From NCBI GenBank assembly GCA_047606825.1, contig JASGDY010000081.1:1-5125 (forward strand): a DNA stretch of 5,125 nucleotides, given 5' to 3'. The stretch's first letter is position 1, and each line of letters opens with the position of its first letter. This stretch comes from Rhizosphaericola sp047606825 (GTDB lineage Bacteria; Bacteroidota; Bacteroidia; Chitinophagales; Chitinophagaceae). Shown one piece after another: positions 1 to 4,421 of the stretch. A model generated the notes under the pieces. It searched no databases. It was not told the DNA's origin and saw only the letters and a program-made list of their open reading frames with translations. The position numbers and the translations under genes were made by a program.

Positions 1-74
1 CACGTAAAACGTTGCTTACCCTTTACAAAACCGCGTTTTACCTTGTTTTCTGAATTACATTTCACACATTTCAT
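1..74 (-). CDS. IS1-like transposase, N-terminal zinc ribbon (partial, runs off the left edge)
   Basis: Reading leftward from an ATG at 74-72, the minus strand is open for all 24 codons available and would continue past the edge. The peptide begins MKCVKCNSENKVKRGF and continues VKGKQRFT; the next codon starts TG, so it could be Cys. The layout CxxC, then K-x-G, then GKQRF followed by a probable Cys, is the first half of the zinc ribbon that opens InsA-type proteins of IS1-family transposases and some related families. In those families this domain binds the element's terminal repeats. A good -7 box lies immediately upstream, so the transcript may be nearly leaderless. No ribosome binding site is visible. 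Family assignment rests on the N-terminus only; another zinc-ribbon transposase or a different zinc-ribbon protein is possible. Confidence 0.6.
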   Translation of the reverse strand, partial: MKCVKCNSENKVKRGFVKGKQRFT

Positions 75-78
75 GATG

Positions 79-100
79 CAAATATACAAAAAGTATATTT
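79..100 (-). promoter_or_regulatory. Promoter of the transposase overlapping a perfect palindrome
   Basis: On the minus strand 86-79 reads TATATTTG, an exact match to the Bacteroidota -7 consensus TAnnTTTG, five bases before the ATG. A TTG about 20 bases further upstream could be the -33 element. The box is embedded in an 8-bp perfect inverted repeat: AAATATAC at 80-87, an AAAAA spacer, GTATATTT at 93-100. A palindrome over the -7 box would suit an autoregulatory operator or transposase-binding site; that role is inference. Confidence 0.5.
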
Positions 101-120
101 ACTTAACAATACCATTTTTC

Positions 121-345
121 TTACCATCGCGAAGCCTGTTTTTCCAGTTCTTCCTGTGTAAGATGATTGCCTGCATCTATGTCTGCAAGGGCTTCTTCTA
201 TTTCCCTGTTGTATTGTACAATATCAATCTGTGGCTGTTCACCATCTTTGAGAAAAGATTTCAACAGCAATACTACGGATTTCTTTTGCACCTCGTCTAA
301 CTGGAAAAAATACGTCTGCCATTCTCGTTCGGTTATCGTTGCCAT
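121..345 (-). CDS. Antitoxin-like protein of a toxin-antitoxin module, toxin partner not visible
   Basis: This is a complete 74-residue, acidic protein. The N-terminal part has the wording EREWQTYFFQLDEVQKKSVV and looks helical. The C-terminal part (about 44-74) reads QYNREIEEALADIDAGN then LTQEELEKQASRW. The pattern of Tyr-Asn, an Ala-rich helix, DIDAGN, a 'T-x-E-E' turn and a final Lys/Arg-Trp is typical of short Bacteroidota antitoxins paired with RelE/ParE-type toxins, in which the C-terminal tail wraps the toxin. The start at 345 is the first ATG, with an A-rich leader (AAAAAAG) and a -7 box about 22 bases upstream. A toxin gene would be expected directly downstream (below 121), but that space holds the start of an insertion sequence. 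It therefore appears to be an orphaned antitoxin. The family call comes from recognition, not from an alignment. Confidence 0.6.
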   Translation of the reverse strand: MATITEREWQTYFFQLDEVQKKSVVLLLKSFLKDGEQPQIDIVQYNREIEEALADIDAGNHLTQEELEKQASRW

Positions 346-366
346 AATCGTCTTTTTTATGTATTA

Positions 367-374
367 CAAAGCTA
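367..374 (-). promoter_or_regulatory. -7 box for the antitoxin-like gene
   Basis: On the minus strand 374-367 reads TAGCTTTG, an exact TAnnTTTG match, placing the start of transcription about 15 bases before the ATG at 345. The -33 region is weak (TTTATA instead of a TTTG-like box). The box lies just outside the 396-885 repeat-flanked element. Confidence 0.4.
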
Positions 375-395
375 TTGAAAATCCTCAACAATCTA

Positions 396-408
396 TAAAC
401 ACGCCCAA
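396..408 (+). repeat. Left copy of 13-bp direct repeat (putative target-site duplication)
   Basis: TAAACACGCCCAA here recurs exactly at 873-885 in the same orientation. The two copies sit immediately outside the inverted repeats at 409-425 and 853-869. That is the position expected for a target duplication made on insertion. Confidence 0.6.
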
Positions 409-425
409 GGCAAACGCATCTAAAT
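409..425 (+). repeat. Left terminal inverted repeat (17 bp)
   Basis: GGCAAACGCATCTAAAT is the exact reverse complement of 853-869 and directly abuts the 396-408 direct repeat. Confidence 0.65.
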
Positions 426-692
426 TTCCCCATTGTGAAAAAACATCATGAATGCGCTGAACCGTTCGGCTACGGCTGCGGGAACGTTTCTTGCTGGCTG
501 TTGAAACTATTTAGGGTTCCAACTGCTCCGCAGAAAACACCGCTCCCCCTGCCTCACTTCCGCTGTCGGAAGGCGGGTTCCCGGAGTCCAAACCTGCGTT
601 TATATTATTCAACAGGGAACGCTATAGACCTTCTCAATACACCAATATCCCCGTCCGCAAACAGCGAAAAGGAGCGTTGGCGCGGGAGGTGT

Positions 693-740
693 TTCCGGCG
701 CGGCTTGAAAACAGCTACAAAGCTGCGACAGCCGCCGGAA
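693..740. other. Nested stem-loop inside the 409-872 element
   Basis: The outer arms TTCCGGCG-CG-GCT (693-705) and AGCCGCCGGAA (730-740) pair over 11 positions with a two-base bulge. Inside them, CAGCT (712-716) and AGCTG (721-725) form a perfect five-pair stem closing the tetraloop ACAA. The nested, GC-rich fold suggests a structured RNA or a single-stranded DNA recognition structure. No function can be assigned from sequence. Confidence 0.5.
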
Positions 741-803
741 ATGTTCCGAAGCGTTAACACGACTGGCGCACAGCGTTCGCCTTTTGCGGACTTGACTTTT
801 TTG

Positions 804-831
804 CCACTTTTTTTGTCAAGAAAAAAAGTGG
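804..831. repeat. Perfect 11-bp hairpin with T and A tracts
   Basis: CCACTTTTTTT (804-814) is exactly complementary to AAAAAAAGTGG (821-831), with the loop GTCAAG. The loop sequence is itself the reverse complement of CTTGAC at 791-796. It lies near the right end of the 409-872 element. The fold is AT-dominated, and no U-run follows it on either strand, so it is not a standard terminator. Confidence 0.5.
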
Positions 832-852
832 GACATAATATTGGTGGAGATG

Positions 853-869
853 ATTTAGATGCGTTTGCC
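853..869 (+). repeat. Right terminal inverted repeat (17 bp)
   Basis: ATTTAGATGCGTTTGCC is the exact reverse complement of 409-425. It is separated by CTG from the right 13-bp direct repeat. Confidence 0.65.
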
Positions 870-872
870 CTG

Positions 873-885
873 TAAACACGCCCAA
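873..885 (+). repeat. Right copy of 13-bp direct repeat (putative target-site duplication)
   Basis: TAAACACGCCCAA is identical to 396-408. Removing 409-872 and one copy would rejoin the flanks as an uninterrupted sequence between the antitoxin promoter and anmK. Confidence 0.6.
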
Positions 886-919
886 TCATCCTTTTGATTT
901 GCTGCTTTCCGTTTTATCC

Positions 920-939
920 ATTTTTTTTGTAAAAAAAAT
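920..939. repeat. AT palindrome just upstream of anmK
   Basis: ATTTTTTTT (920-928) and AAAAAAAAT (931-939) are perfectly complementary, separated by GT and ending four bases before the anmK ATG. In mRNA the A-tract would form the A-rich leader usual in Bacteroidota, but it could be partly hidden in the hairpin. The long homopolymers are also prone to slippage. A regulatory role is inference. Confidence 0.4.
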
Positions 940-943
940 AGCG

Positions 944-2041
944 ATGGTTTACAGGTCAATAGGATTGATGAGTGGTTCGTCCCTGGACGGGCTGGACATG
1001 GCGATGGTCGAATTTGAGGAAGTGCGCGGCGCGTGGGATTTCCATATCGAGGCGGCAGAAACAGTGGAATATTCGGATGGATGGCTGTCCAAACTAAAGG
1101 GCGCGACAGGACTGTCAGCTTATGATTACCTGTCCCTGCACAGTGAATACGGACACCATATCGGCGAAACAGTACTGGCTTTTATCAAACGCCACCAACT
1201 GGAACACCGTGTGCAGATGATTGTTTCGCATGGACATACGACATTCCACCATCCGACGGCCGGAATGACGGCACAACTCGGCGACGGAAGTGCCATCGCG
1301 GCCGAAACCAATATCAACGTAGTCAGCGACCTGCGCAGCCTGGACGTGGCACTGGGCGGACAAGGCGCGCCAATCGTACCTGCCGGGGAAAAATACCTGT
1401 GGTCGGACTATGCTTATTTTTTAAATCTTGGCGGTATTGCCAATATTTCCATACATGATGAAACGTCGGACAAGGTATTGGCCTTTGACATCTGTCCTGC
1501 CAACCGCGTGCTGAACCTGTTGGCGCACAAAGAAGGTTTGGACTATGACAAAGGCGGAACACTGTCATCGCAAGGGCAAATCAACACGGCACTCCTGACC
1601 GCATTGAACGCATTCCCCTACTATAAACAAAAACCACCAAAATCCCTCGCCAACGAGTTTGGCTCGGAAGAAGTCATGGCATTGATTGACCGACACAACC
1701 TTGCGACCACGGATGCCTTACGCACCTACGTCGAACATATCGCCCTGCAAATCGGGTACAGTCTTTCATTCGCCAAAAGACCGGAAGGCGCACCGAAAAT
1801 ACTGGTCACGGGCGGCGGCGCGTTCAACACGTTCCTAATGAAAAGAATCAAAGCGGTATTGTCCCAATACGGTATCGAAACGGTCGTTCCTGATGCACAG
1901 ACTGTCGCGTTCAAAGAAGCGATTGTCATGGCATTCCTCGGTATCCTGCGTTGGCGTGAGGAAAATACAGTGTTCGCTTCAGTTACGGGTGCACGGAGAA
2001 GCAGTATCGGCGGCGCAGTGTGGATTGGGCAGGAGTATTAG
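944..2041 (+). CDS. anmK: Anhydro-N-acetylmuramic acid kinase
   Basis: AnmK uses ATP and water to open the 1,6-anhydro ring of anhydro-MurNAc, yielding MurNAc-6-phosphate, a cytoplasmic step of peptidoglycan recycling. The product is 365 residues, normal for the family (E. coli about 369), with no signal peptide. Hallmarks in order: the N-terminal phosphate-binding loop IGLMSGSSLDGLD (6-18), SHGHTTFHHP (95-104), LGDGSAIA (112-119), SDLRSLDVALGGQGAPIVP (128-146), NLGGIANIS (161-169), FDICPANRVLN (181-191), DKGGTLSSQG (202-211), VTGGGAFN (288-295) and the C-terminal VTGARRSSIGGAVW (347-360). Asp182 matches the position of the general base described for Pseudomonas AnmK. The ATG at 944 is chosen because family homology starts at MVYRSIGLMSG; an upstream TTG at 899 would add 15 hydrophobic residues foreign to the family. 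The gene stands alone, with no murQ or transporter visible, and converges on the XRE gene. Confidence 0.96.
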   Translation: MVYRSIGLMSGSSLDGLDMAMVEFEEVRGAWDFHIEAAETVEYSDGWLSKLKGATGLSAYDYLSLHSEYGHHIGETVLAFIKRHQLEHRVQMIVSHGHTTFHHPTAGMTAQLGDGSAIAAETNINVVSDLRSLDVALGGQGAPIVPAGEKYLWSDYAYFLNLGGIANISIHDETSDKVLAFDICPANRVLNLLAHKEGLDYDKGGTLSSQGQINTALLTALNAFPYYKQKPPKSLANEFGSEEVMALIDRHNLATTDALRTYVEHIALQIGYSLSFAKRPEGAPKILVTGGGAFNTFLMKRIKAVLSQYGIETVVPDAQTVAFKEAIVMAFLGILRWREENTVFASVTGARRSSIGGAVWIGQEY

Positions 2042-2053
2042 CGTTAGTGGAAA

Positions 2054-2085
2054 GTGGGGAATGGAAAATCGAACGCGTTCCCCGC
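2054..2085. terminator. Weak hairpin between convergent anmK and the XRE gene
   Basis: GTGGGGAA (2054-2061) can pair with TTCCCCGC (2078-2085) over eight positions, one of them G-U, around a 16-base loop. It lies 13 bases after the anmK stop, in the 75-bp convergent gap. No U-run follows on either strand, so an intrinsic terminator role is uncertain. Confidence 0.2.
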
Positions 2086-2116
2086 ACGGTCTTGTTCAAA
2101 CAGCGAAAATCTACCG

Positions 2117-2497
2117 CTACTTCCCCGCCTCCAATAGTTTCCTTAAGAACGCCACTTCTTCTTTCAAGTTTCGAATGGACGTCTCATAACTGTCAATCAG
2201 CTTTTCGCGTGTCTCCTTGTTTTCTTGGTAGAGGTTGTCGATATGCCCGACAGCGTTGTCACTGTTTTGTTGGTTATAGATATTGTTGGGACTTGCCTCA
2301 AAAAAATAATAGGTCGGCTTTTCCAATATCTCCGCAATCTTGATGAGCCGCTCCACGCTGAGCTTCGCCTCGTTTTTCTCGAGGTTGGTATAAGCCGCCT
2401 GGCTGATGTTTAGTTCCGCCGCCATGTTGTCGTGGCTGTAGCCTTTGTCCTTTCGTGCCGTTTTGAGCTTTTCCAATACTTTGTCTATGCTTTCCAT
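2117..2497 (-). CDS. Small XRE-family helix-turn-helix regulator with C-terminal coiled coil
   Basis: This is a 126-residue cytoplasmic DNA-binding protein. Residues 5-62 form a classic Cro/C1-type domain: LEKLKTARKDKGYSHDNMAAELNISQAAYTNLEKNEAKLSVERL, with recognition helix about 32-41, followed by IAEILEKPTYYFFE. A polar linker (about 68-85, Asn/Gln-rich) leads to a charged helix (about 88-123) with regularly spaced hydrophobics (LYQENKETREKLIDSYETSI, then LKEEVAFLRKLL), likely a dimerising coiled coil. This architecture is common among Bacteroidota XRE proteins. The ATG at 2497 is preferred: AAAGG lies nine bases upstream, and the -7 box lies before it. An alternative TTG at 2536 would add 13 residues that overlap the promoter. 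It is a lone gene, divergent from the repeat zone. Its targets are unknown, and its position beside anmK does not by itself imply control of it. Confidence 0.9.
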   Translation of the reverse strand: MESIDKVLEKLKTARKDKGYSHDNMAAELNISQAAYTNLEKNEAKLSVERLIKIAEILEKPTYYFFEASPNNIYNQQNSDNAVGHIDNLYQENKETREKLIDSYETSIRNLKEEVAFLRKLLEAGK

Positions 2498-2538
2498 TTT
2501 TGCAGACCTTTGATAAGATAAACTGATAATATTCAAAA

Positions 2539-2546
2539 CAAAACTA
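2539..2546 (-). promoter_or_regulatory. -7 box for the XRE regulator
   Basis: On the minus strand 2546-2539 reads TAGTTTTG, an exact TAnnTTTG match, about 41 bases before the ATG at 2497. No convincing -33 TTTG is found 19-20 bases upstream. The AAAGG ribosome-binding-like motif lies downstream of it, so box, leader and start are consistent. Confidence 0.4.
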
Positions 2547-2614
2547 ATGATTATTTTGAAATAGTGATTGAATATATATTGCCATATCGGGAATTTTGTA
2601 GGGAAATACAGACC

Positions 2615-2789
2615 TTATACTTCACAAGAGATAAATTAGTGATTGCAAATGCGTTTTTAGAACCTCACCCCCGCCCCCTCTCCCAAGTGAGAGGGGAGAT
2701 GCGAATTATTAGGTTTAGCGCCCCCCCTCTTTTAGGAGAGGGTTCGGGAATGAGGTTCAACTCACGGTTTTATTCCTTGTGAAGTATAA
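2615..2789. mobile_element. 175-bp imperfect palindrome with 21-bp terminal inverted repeats (MITE- or REP-like)
   Basis: The left end TTATACTTCACAAG-AGATAAA (2615-2635) and the reverse complement of the right end (2789-2769, TTATACTTCACAAG-GAATAAA) agree at 19 of 21 positions. Further in, GAACCTCA (2660-2667) pairs with TGAGGTTC (2751-2758). Beyond it, the C-rich arm (CCCCCGCCCCCTCTCC) and the opposite G-rich arm correspond at most positions. Two hairpins are nested inside: CCCCTCTC/GAGAGGGG (2675-2682 with 2689-2696) and CCCTCT/AGAGGG (2725-2730 with 2737-2742). C-rich 'CCTCACCCC...CTCTCC' palindromes like this are, from memory, dispersed in Bacteroidota and cyanobacterial genomes; copy number here is unknown. 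No clear target duplication was found at the ends. The open frame across it (2564-2782) is a by-product of the repeat. Confidence 0.6.
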
Positions 2790-3227
2790 AAGAAATTAGC
2801 TATAATAGAAAAGCGACGAACCCAGATTAGAAATGCAGCCACATTAAGCGTTAATACTAACAGACAATCACAAAACCAGAAAAAAATGTTGTAAAATCCC
2901 AGCCCACCCTCTCGCCTTAGCCAAGACAAGTAAAAGAAAGCGACGAAGCGACGGTTACGTGTACTCCAATGTAAAATCCCCATGAAATGTGCAGTACACC
3001 TGGGGAAATTCCCAGGTATCGATACTGGGGTTTTTCCCAGGTAAAATATGGGAAATTTCCCATTGCCCGGCGTTGCGGGAATACTCAATTTTGGGTTCAG
3101 AAATGAAAGCCGCCACATAACAACCAGTAAAGCTCGATAACGATAAAAAAGGTTTCTTATCCATTTGCAATTCCTCGGAAGCCGAAAAGAGGATTACAGA
3201 GTAGGCAAAAATTAAAAAATCACAATT
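2790..3227. other. Gene-less interval with repeat fragments
   Basis: No convincing gene is seen on either strand. It holds short direct repeats (TGTAAAATCCC at 2890-2900 and 2970-2980; AAAGCGACGAA around 2810-2820 and 2937-2947, the latter followed by another GCGACG) and the palindrome cluster at 2959-3063. A minus-strand frame from an ATG at 3163 down to 2955 (68 codons) has GAGGAA just upstream, but much of it is built from those palindromes. No exact TAnnTTTG promoter for the gene at 3228 was found on the plus strand. Confidence 0.5.
2959..3063. repeat. Cluster of short perfect palindromes
   Basis: In about 105 bp there are: GTGTACT (2959-2965) with AGTACAC (2993-2999); ACCTGGG/CCCAGGT (2998-3004 with 3011-3017) around GAAATT; the 10-bp palindrome GTATCGATAC (3016-3025); CTGGG/CCCAG (3025-3029 with 3036-3040) around GTTTTT; and the 16-bp perfect palindrome ATGGGAAATTTCCCAT (3048-3063). 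Three of the five share a GGG-AT-rich-CCC plan. This could be an array of binding sites, a recombination or transposition recognition region, or the remains of a dispersed repeat. Confidence 0.55.
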
Positions 3228-3623
3228 ATGAAGAAAATCATCTTGGCGCTCGGGGCATTCCTCATCATGTCCATCGCCGCCCATGCCCAACAGTATTGTA
3301 TTGCTTATACAATAGACAGGGGGCCGTTTACCGGACCATCTATACTCTTTATCAGTAAAATATTTGACAGTGGAGACTTTGACGGCAGTAAGGACACCTA
3401 CACGGGCATCAAATTTAGCATAAAAGACGCCCTGAAGAAAAATGGTAAAGAGCTATTTGGAACACAGGCCGTGTACCACCAATTTGAAATCGTCACAAAA
3501 AACCGGGACGGCAACTGGCTCACGACCGCATACGATGCCAACCTCGAAAGGAAAAAACTTATTACGCGATTGACGGAGGGGAAAGCGTTCAAAGTGATAG
3601 ACTTCCAAGTCGAACCGGAATAG
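3228..3623 (+). CDS. Small exported protein of unknown function
   Basis: A 131-residue protein with a clear Sec signal peptide: MKK, a hydrophobic core ILALGAFLIMSIA, and an AHA-QQ cleavage site after residue 20. The mature part (about 111 residues) begins QQYCIAYTIDRGPFTGPSIL and has one cysteine at 24. That cysteine is not in lipobox context, so a soluble periplasmic or secreted protein is likelier than a lipoprotein. The rest alternates short hydrophobic stretches with charged turns (YTGIKFSIKDALKKNGKELF, VYHQFEIVTKNRDGNWLTTA, FKVIDFQVEPE), suggesting a small mixed alpha/beta or beta-rich domain. No family was recognised. The start is the first ATG, with an A-rich leader (AAAAATTAAAAAATCACAATT) typical of Bacteroidota. 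Its base composition is closer to anmK than to the two genes that follow, and a hairpin repeat starts four bases after its stop. Confidence 0.75.
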   Translation: MKKIILALGAFLIMSIAAHAQQYCIAYTIDRGPFTGPSILFISKIFDSGDFDGSKDTYTGIKFSIKDALKKNGKELFGTQAVYHQFEIVTKNRDGNWLTTAYDANLERKKLITRLTEGKAFKVIDFQVEPE

Positions 3624-3626
3624 CGA

Positions 3627-3659
3627 TTCCCCGGCTGGTGCACGCCTGTGGCGTGTGCC
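3627..3659 (+). repeat. Intergenic hairpin repeat, copy 1
   Basis: The block runs from TTCCCCGGCTGG to GGCGTGTGCC and matches 4327-4359 at 30 of 33 positions. GGTGCACGCC (3637-3646) pairs with GGCGTGTGCC (3650-3659) at all ten positions, two of them G-U, around TGT. It starts just after the 3228-3623 gene. It could end transcription, but no U-run follows directly. Confidence 0.7.
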
Positions 3660-3696
3660 TATCTAAATTTGCCTCGTCCTAAAAAAATTACAGGGG

Positions 3697-3742
3697 AATT
3701 CATTCAAGACACGCGCGAAACGCGCGCCGACGTGGGATGAAT
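3697..3742 (+). repeat. Second repeat block, copy 1, with CGCGCG hairpin
   Basis: AATTCATTCAAGACA (3697-3711) is identical to 4370-4384. It leads into CGCGCG-AAA-CGCGCG (3712-3726), a perfect six-pair hairpin, enclosed by ATTCAT (3698-3703) and ATGAAT (3737-3742). It lies about 45 bases before the next gene. Confidence 0.6.
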
Positions 3743-3785
3743 AAATCTGATAGCTTCATCACCTTTAAAAACAAATTATATACAG

Positions 3786-4319
3786 ATGAAAAAATTAATT
3801 TTTATGATTATAGTGTTTTGTAGCTCAATGGCACTAAAAGCACAAACAACAGCACCAACACTCGATGAAACGTGGAGCTATCTAAAAAAATATATGGGCG
3901 ATTTAGAGCCGACGGATCGTTGCAATGGATATACTAATCATGATTATGGAATCTACTTCAATCGAACAGATGCCACTATTACAACTTGGCATGAAGGCAA
4001 TTGTAAAGAGAGAAACGAGTTCTGGCACTGGACAGCGTATCTTAAAAACCTGGATATTAATAATATGGTTTGGAGTATAAAGGATGTAGGTACAACAGAG
4101 ACTACAAGTGTTGTGTTACGTTTGAAGATTTATGCCAAAGAAGGCTTAATAGCAAGTGTTACAAATGATAAGAAGTCTGATGATTATTATAGTTTTATGT
4201 TTGATAATGGTAAAATAAATACTGTTGCAGATTTTAAGTACAAATTTCAAAATGCGTTAATCCATCTTATTAATTTGTGCAACCAACAAGCCCAAAAAGA
4301 CCCTTTTAGCAGAAACTAA
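3786..4319 (+). CDS. Exported protein of unknown function
   Basis: A 177-residue protein with a Sec signal peptide: MKK, hydrophobic LIFMIIVFCSSMAL, and cleavage near KAQ-TT after residue 20. The mature part starts TTAPTLDETWSYLKKYMGDL, followed by a Trp/Tyr/His-rich segment (about 46-81: CNGYTNHDYGIYFNR, TTWHEGNC, EFWHW). Cys46 and Cys73 could form a disulfide; Cys165 lies in a C-terminal helix (about 146-170). The middle is probably beta-rich (MVWSIKDVG, VVLRLKIYAKEG). No family was recognised. It is clearly more AT-rich than the preceding gene, with many AAA, ATT and TTA codons, which suggests separate origin. It sits between the two copies of the intergenic repeat, with no exact TAnnTTTG box upstream. 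Possible roles include a small secreted effector or an immunity-type protein; nothing in the sequence decides. Confidence 0.75.
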   Translation: MKKLIFMIIVFCSSMALKAQTTAPTLDETWSYLKKYMGDLEPTDRCNGYTNHDYGIYFNRTDATITTWHEGNCKERNEFWHWTAYLKNLDINNMVWSIKDVGTTETTSVVLRLKIYAKEGLIASVTNDKKSDDYYSFMFDNGKINTVADFKYKFQNALIHLINLCNQQAQKDPFSRN

Positions 4320-4326
4320 CCTGCTG

Positions 4327-4359
4327 TTCTCCGGCTGGCGCACGGCTGTGGCGTGTGCC
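4327..4359 (+). repeat. Intergenic hairpin repeat, copy 2
   Basis: This is exactly 700 bp after copy 1, with differences only at 4330 (T for C), 4339 (C for T) and 4345 (G for C). The stem 4337-4344 with 4352-4359 is retained; the change at 4339 turns a G-U pair into G-C, while 4345 creates a mismatch near the loop. It begins seven bases after the stop of the 3786-4319 gene. Confidence 0.7.
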
Positions 4360-4369
4360 GTAGTTTTAA

Positions 4370-4399
4370 AATTCATTCAAGACATGTGTAAAACGCATG
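4370..4399 (+). repeat. Second repeat block, copy 2, with hairpin
   Basis: AATTCATTCAAGACA (4370-4384) is identical to 3697-3711. CATGTGT (4383-4389) pairs with ACGCATG (4393-4399) at seven positions, one of them G-U, around AAA. The bases differ from copy 1, but a stem with an AAA loop is kept. It lies 40 bases before the next gene. Confidence 0.6.
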
Positions 4400-4421
4400 G
4401 AGGGCATCCAAGAGTAAATTC

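Larger units (their letters stand above)
409..872. mobile_element. Non-autonomous, MITE-like element with terminal inverted repeats and a folded, non-coding interior
   Basis: The block begins with GGCAAACGCATCTAAAT (409-425). The exact reverse complement, ATTTAGATGCGTTTGCC, lies at 853-869, followed by CTG before the right direct repeat. If one mismatch is allowed, the inverted repeats extend to 406-425 and 853-872, which would shorten the target duplication from 13 to about 10 bp. Inside are about 430 bp, GC-rich compared with the flanks, with several perfect hairpins: 557-572 (CTTCCG/CGGAAG), 577-582 with 615-620 (GTTCCC/GGGAAC), 693-740 and 804-831. Both strands happen to be open over long stretches, but neither translation resembles a folded protein: they are rich in Arg, Ser and Pro, and no start signal is visible. 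No transposase is encoded, so movement would depend on an enzyme elsewhere. A TSD near 10-13 bp is known for some IS4-type elements; the link is speculative. Confidence 0.55.

Noticed and set aside
73..115. Short minus-strand frame starting MVLLSK after the antitoxin stop as a toxin
   Set aside because: It ends after 14 codons at a TGA and shows no toxin motif. At most the ATG is a remnant of an interrupted gene.
43..300. 85-codon plus-strand frame
   Set aside because: It is the complement of the antitoxin-like gene and the transposase promoter; the translation is Phe/Tyr-rich with no domain.
435..875. 146-codon open frame on the plus strand through the 409-872 block
   Set aside because: Its start has no leader signal, the translation is rich in Arg, Ser and Pro without a recognisable domain, hairpins run throughout, and the frame ends in the terminal inverted repeat. 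The opposite strand is open too, as is common in GC-rich repeats.
605..889. 94-codon open frame on the minus strand of the same block
   Set aside because: It overlaps the plus frame, crosses the inverted-repeat boundary and direct repeat, and shows no protein-like pattern. A repeat-derived frame is the simpler reading.
899..943. Upstream TTG start for anmK
   Set aside because: It would add 15 hydrophobic residues absent from AnmK proteins and would be read through the AT hairpin; homology begins at the ATG at 944.
2498..2536. Upstream TTG start for the XRE regulator
   Set aside because: It would place the start at the edge of the -7 box and before the AAAGG motif; the ATG at 2497 fits the family N-terminus.
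2564..2782. 72-codon plus-strand frame
   Set aside because: Most of it translates the palindromic C/G-rich element at 2615-2789, giving Pro/Arg-rich text; no start signal is visible.
2955..3163. 68-codon minus-strand frame starting MDKKPFLSLSSF with GAGGAA upstream
   Set aside because: The start context is fair, but the C-terminal half is made of the palindromes at 2959-3063 and no family is recognised. The overlapping minus frame 2762-3118 is also open, pointing to repeats and not to coding. It remains the best of the rejected frames.
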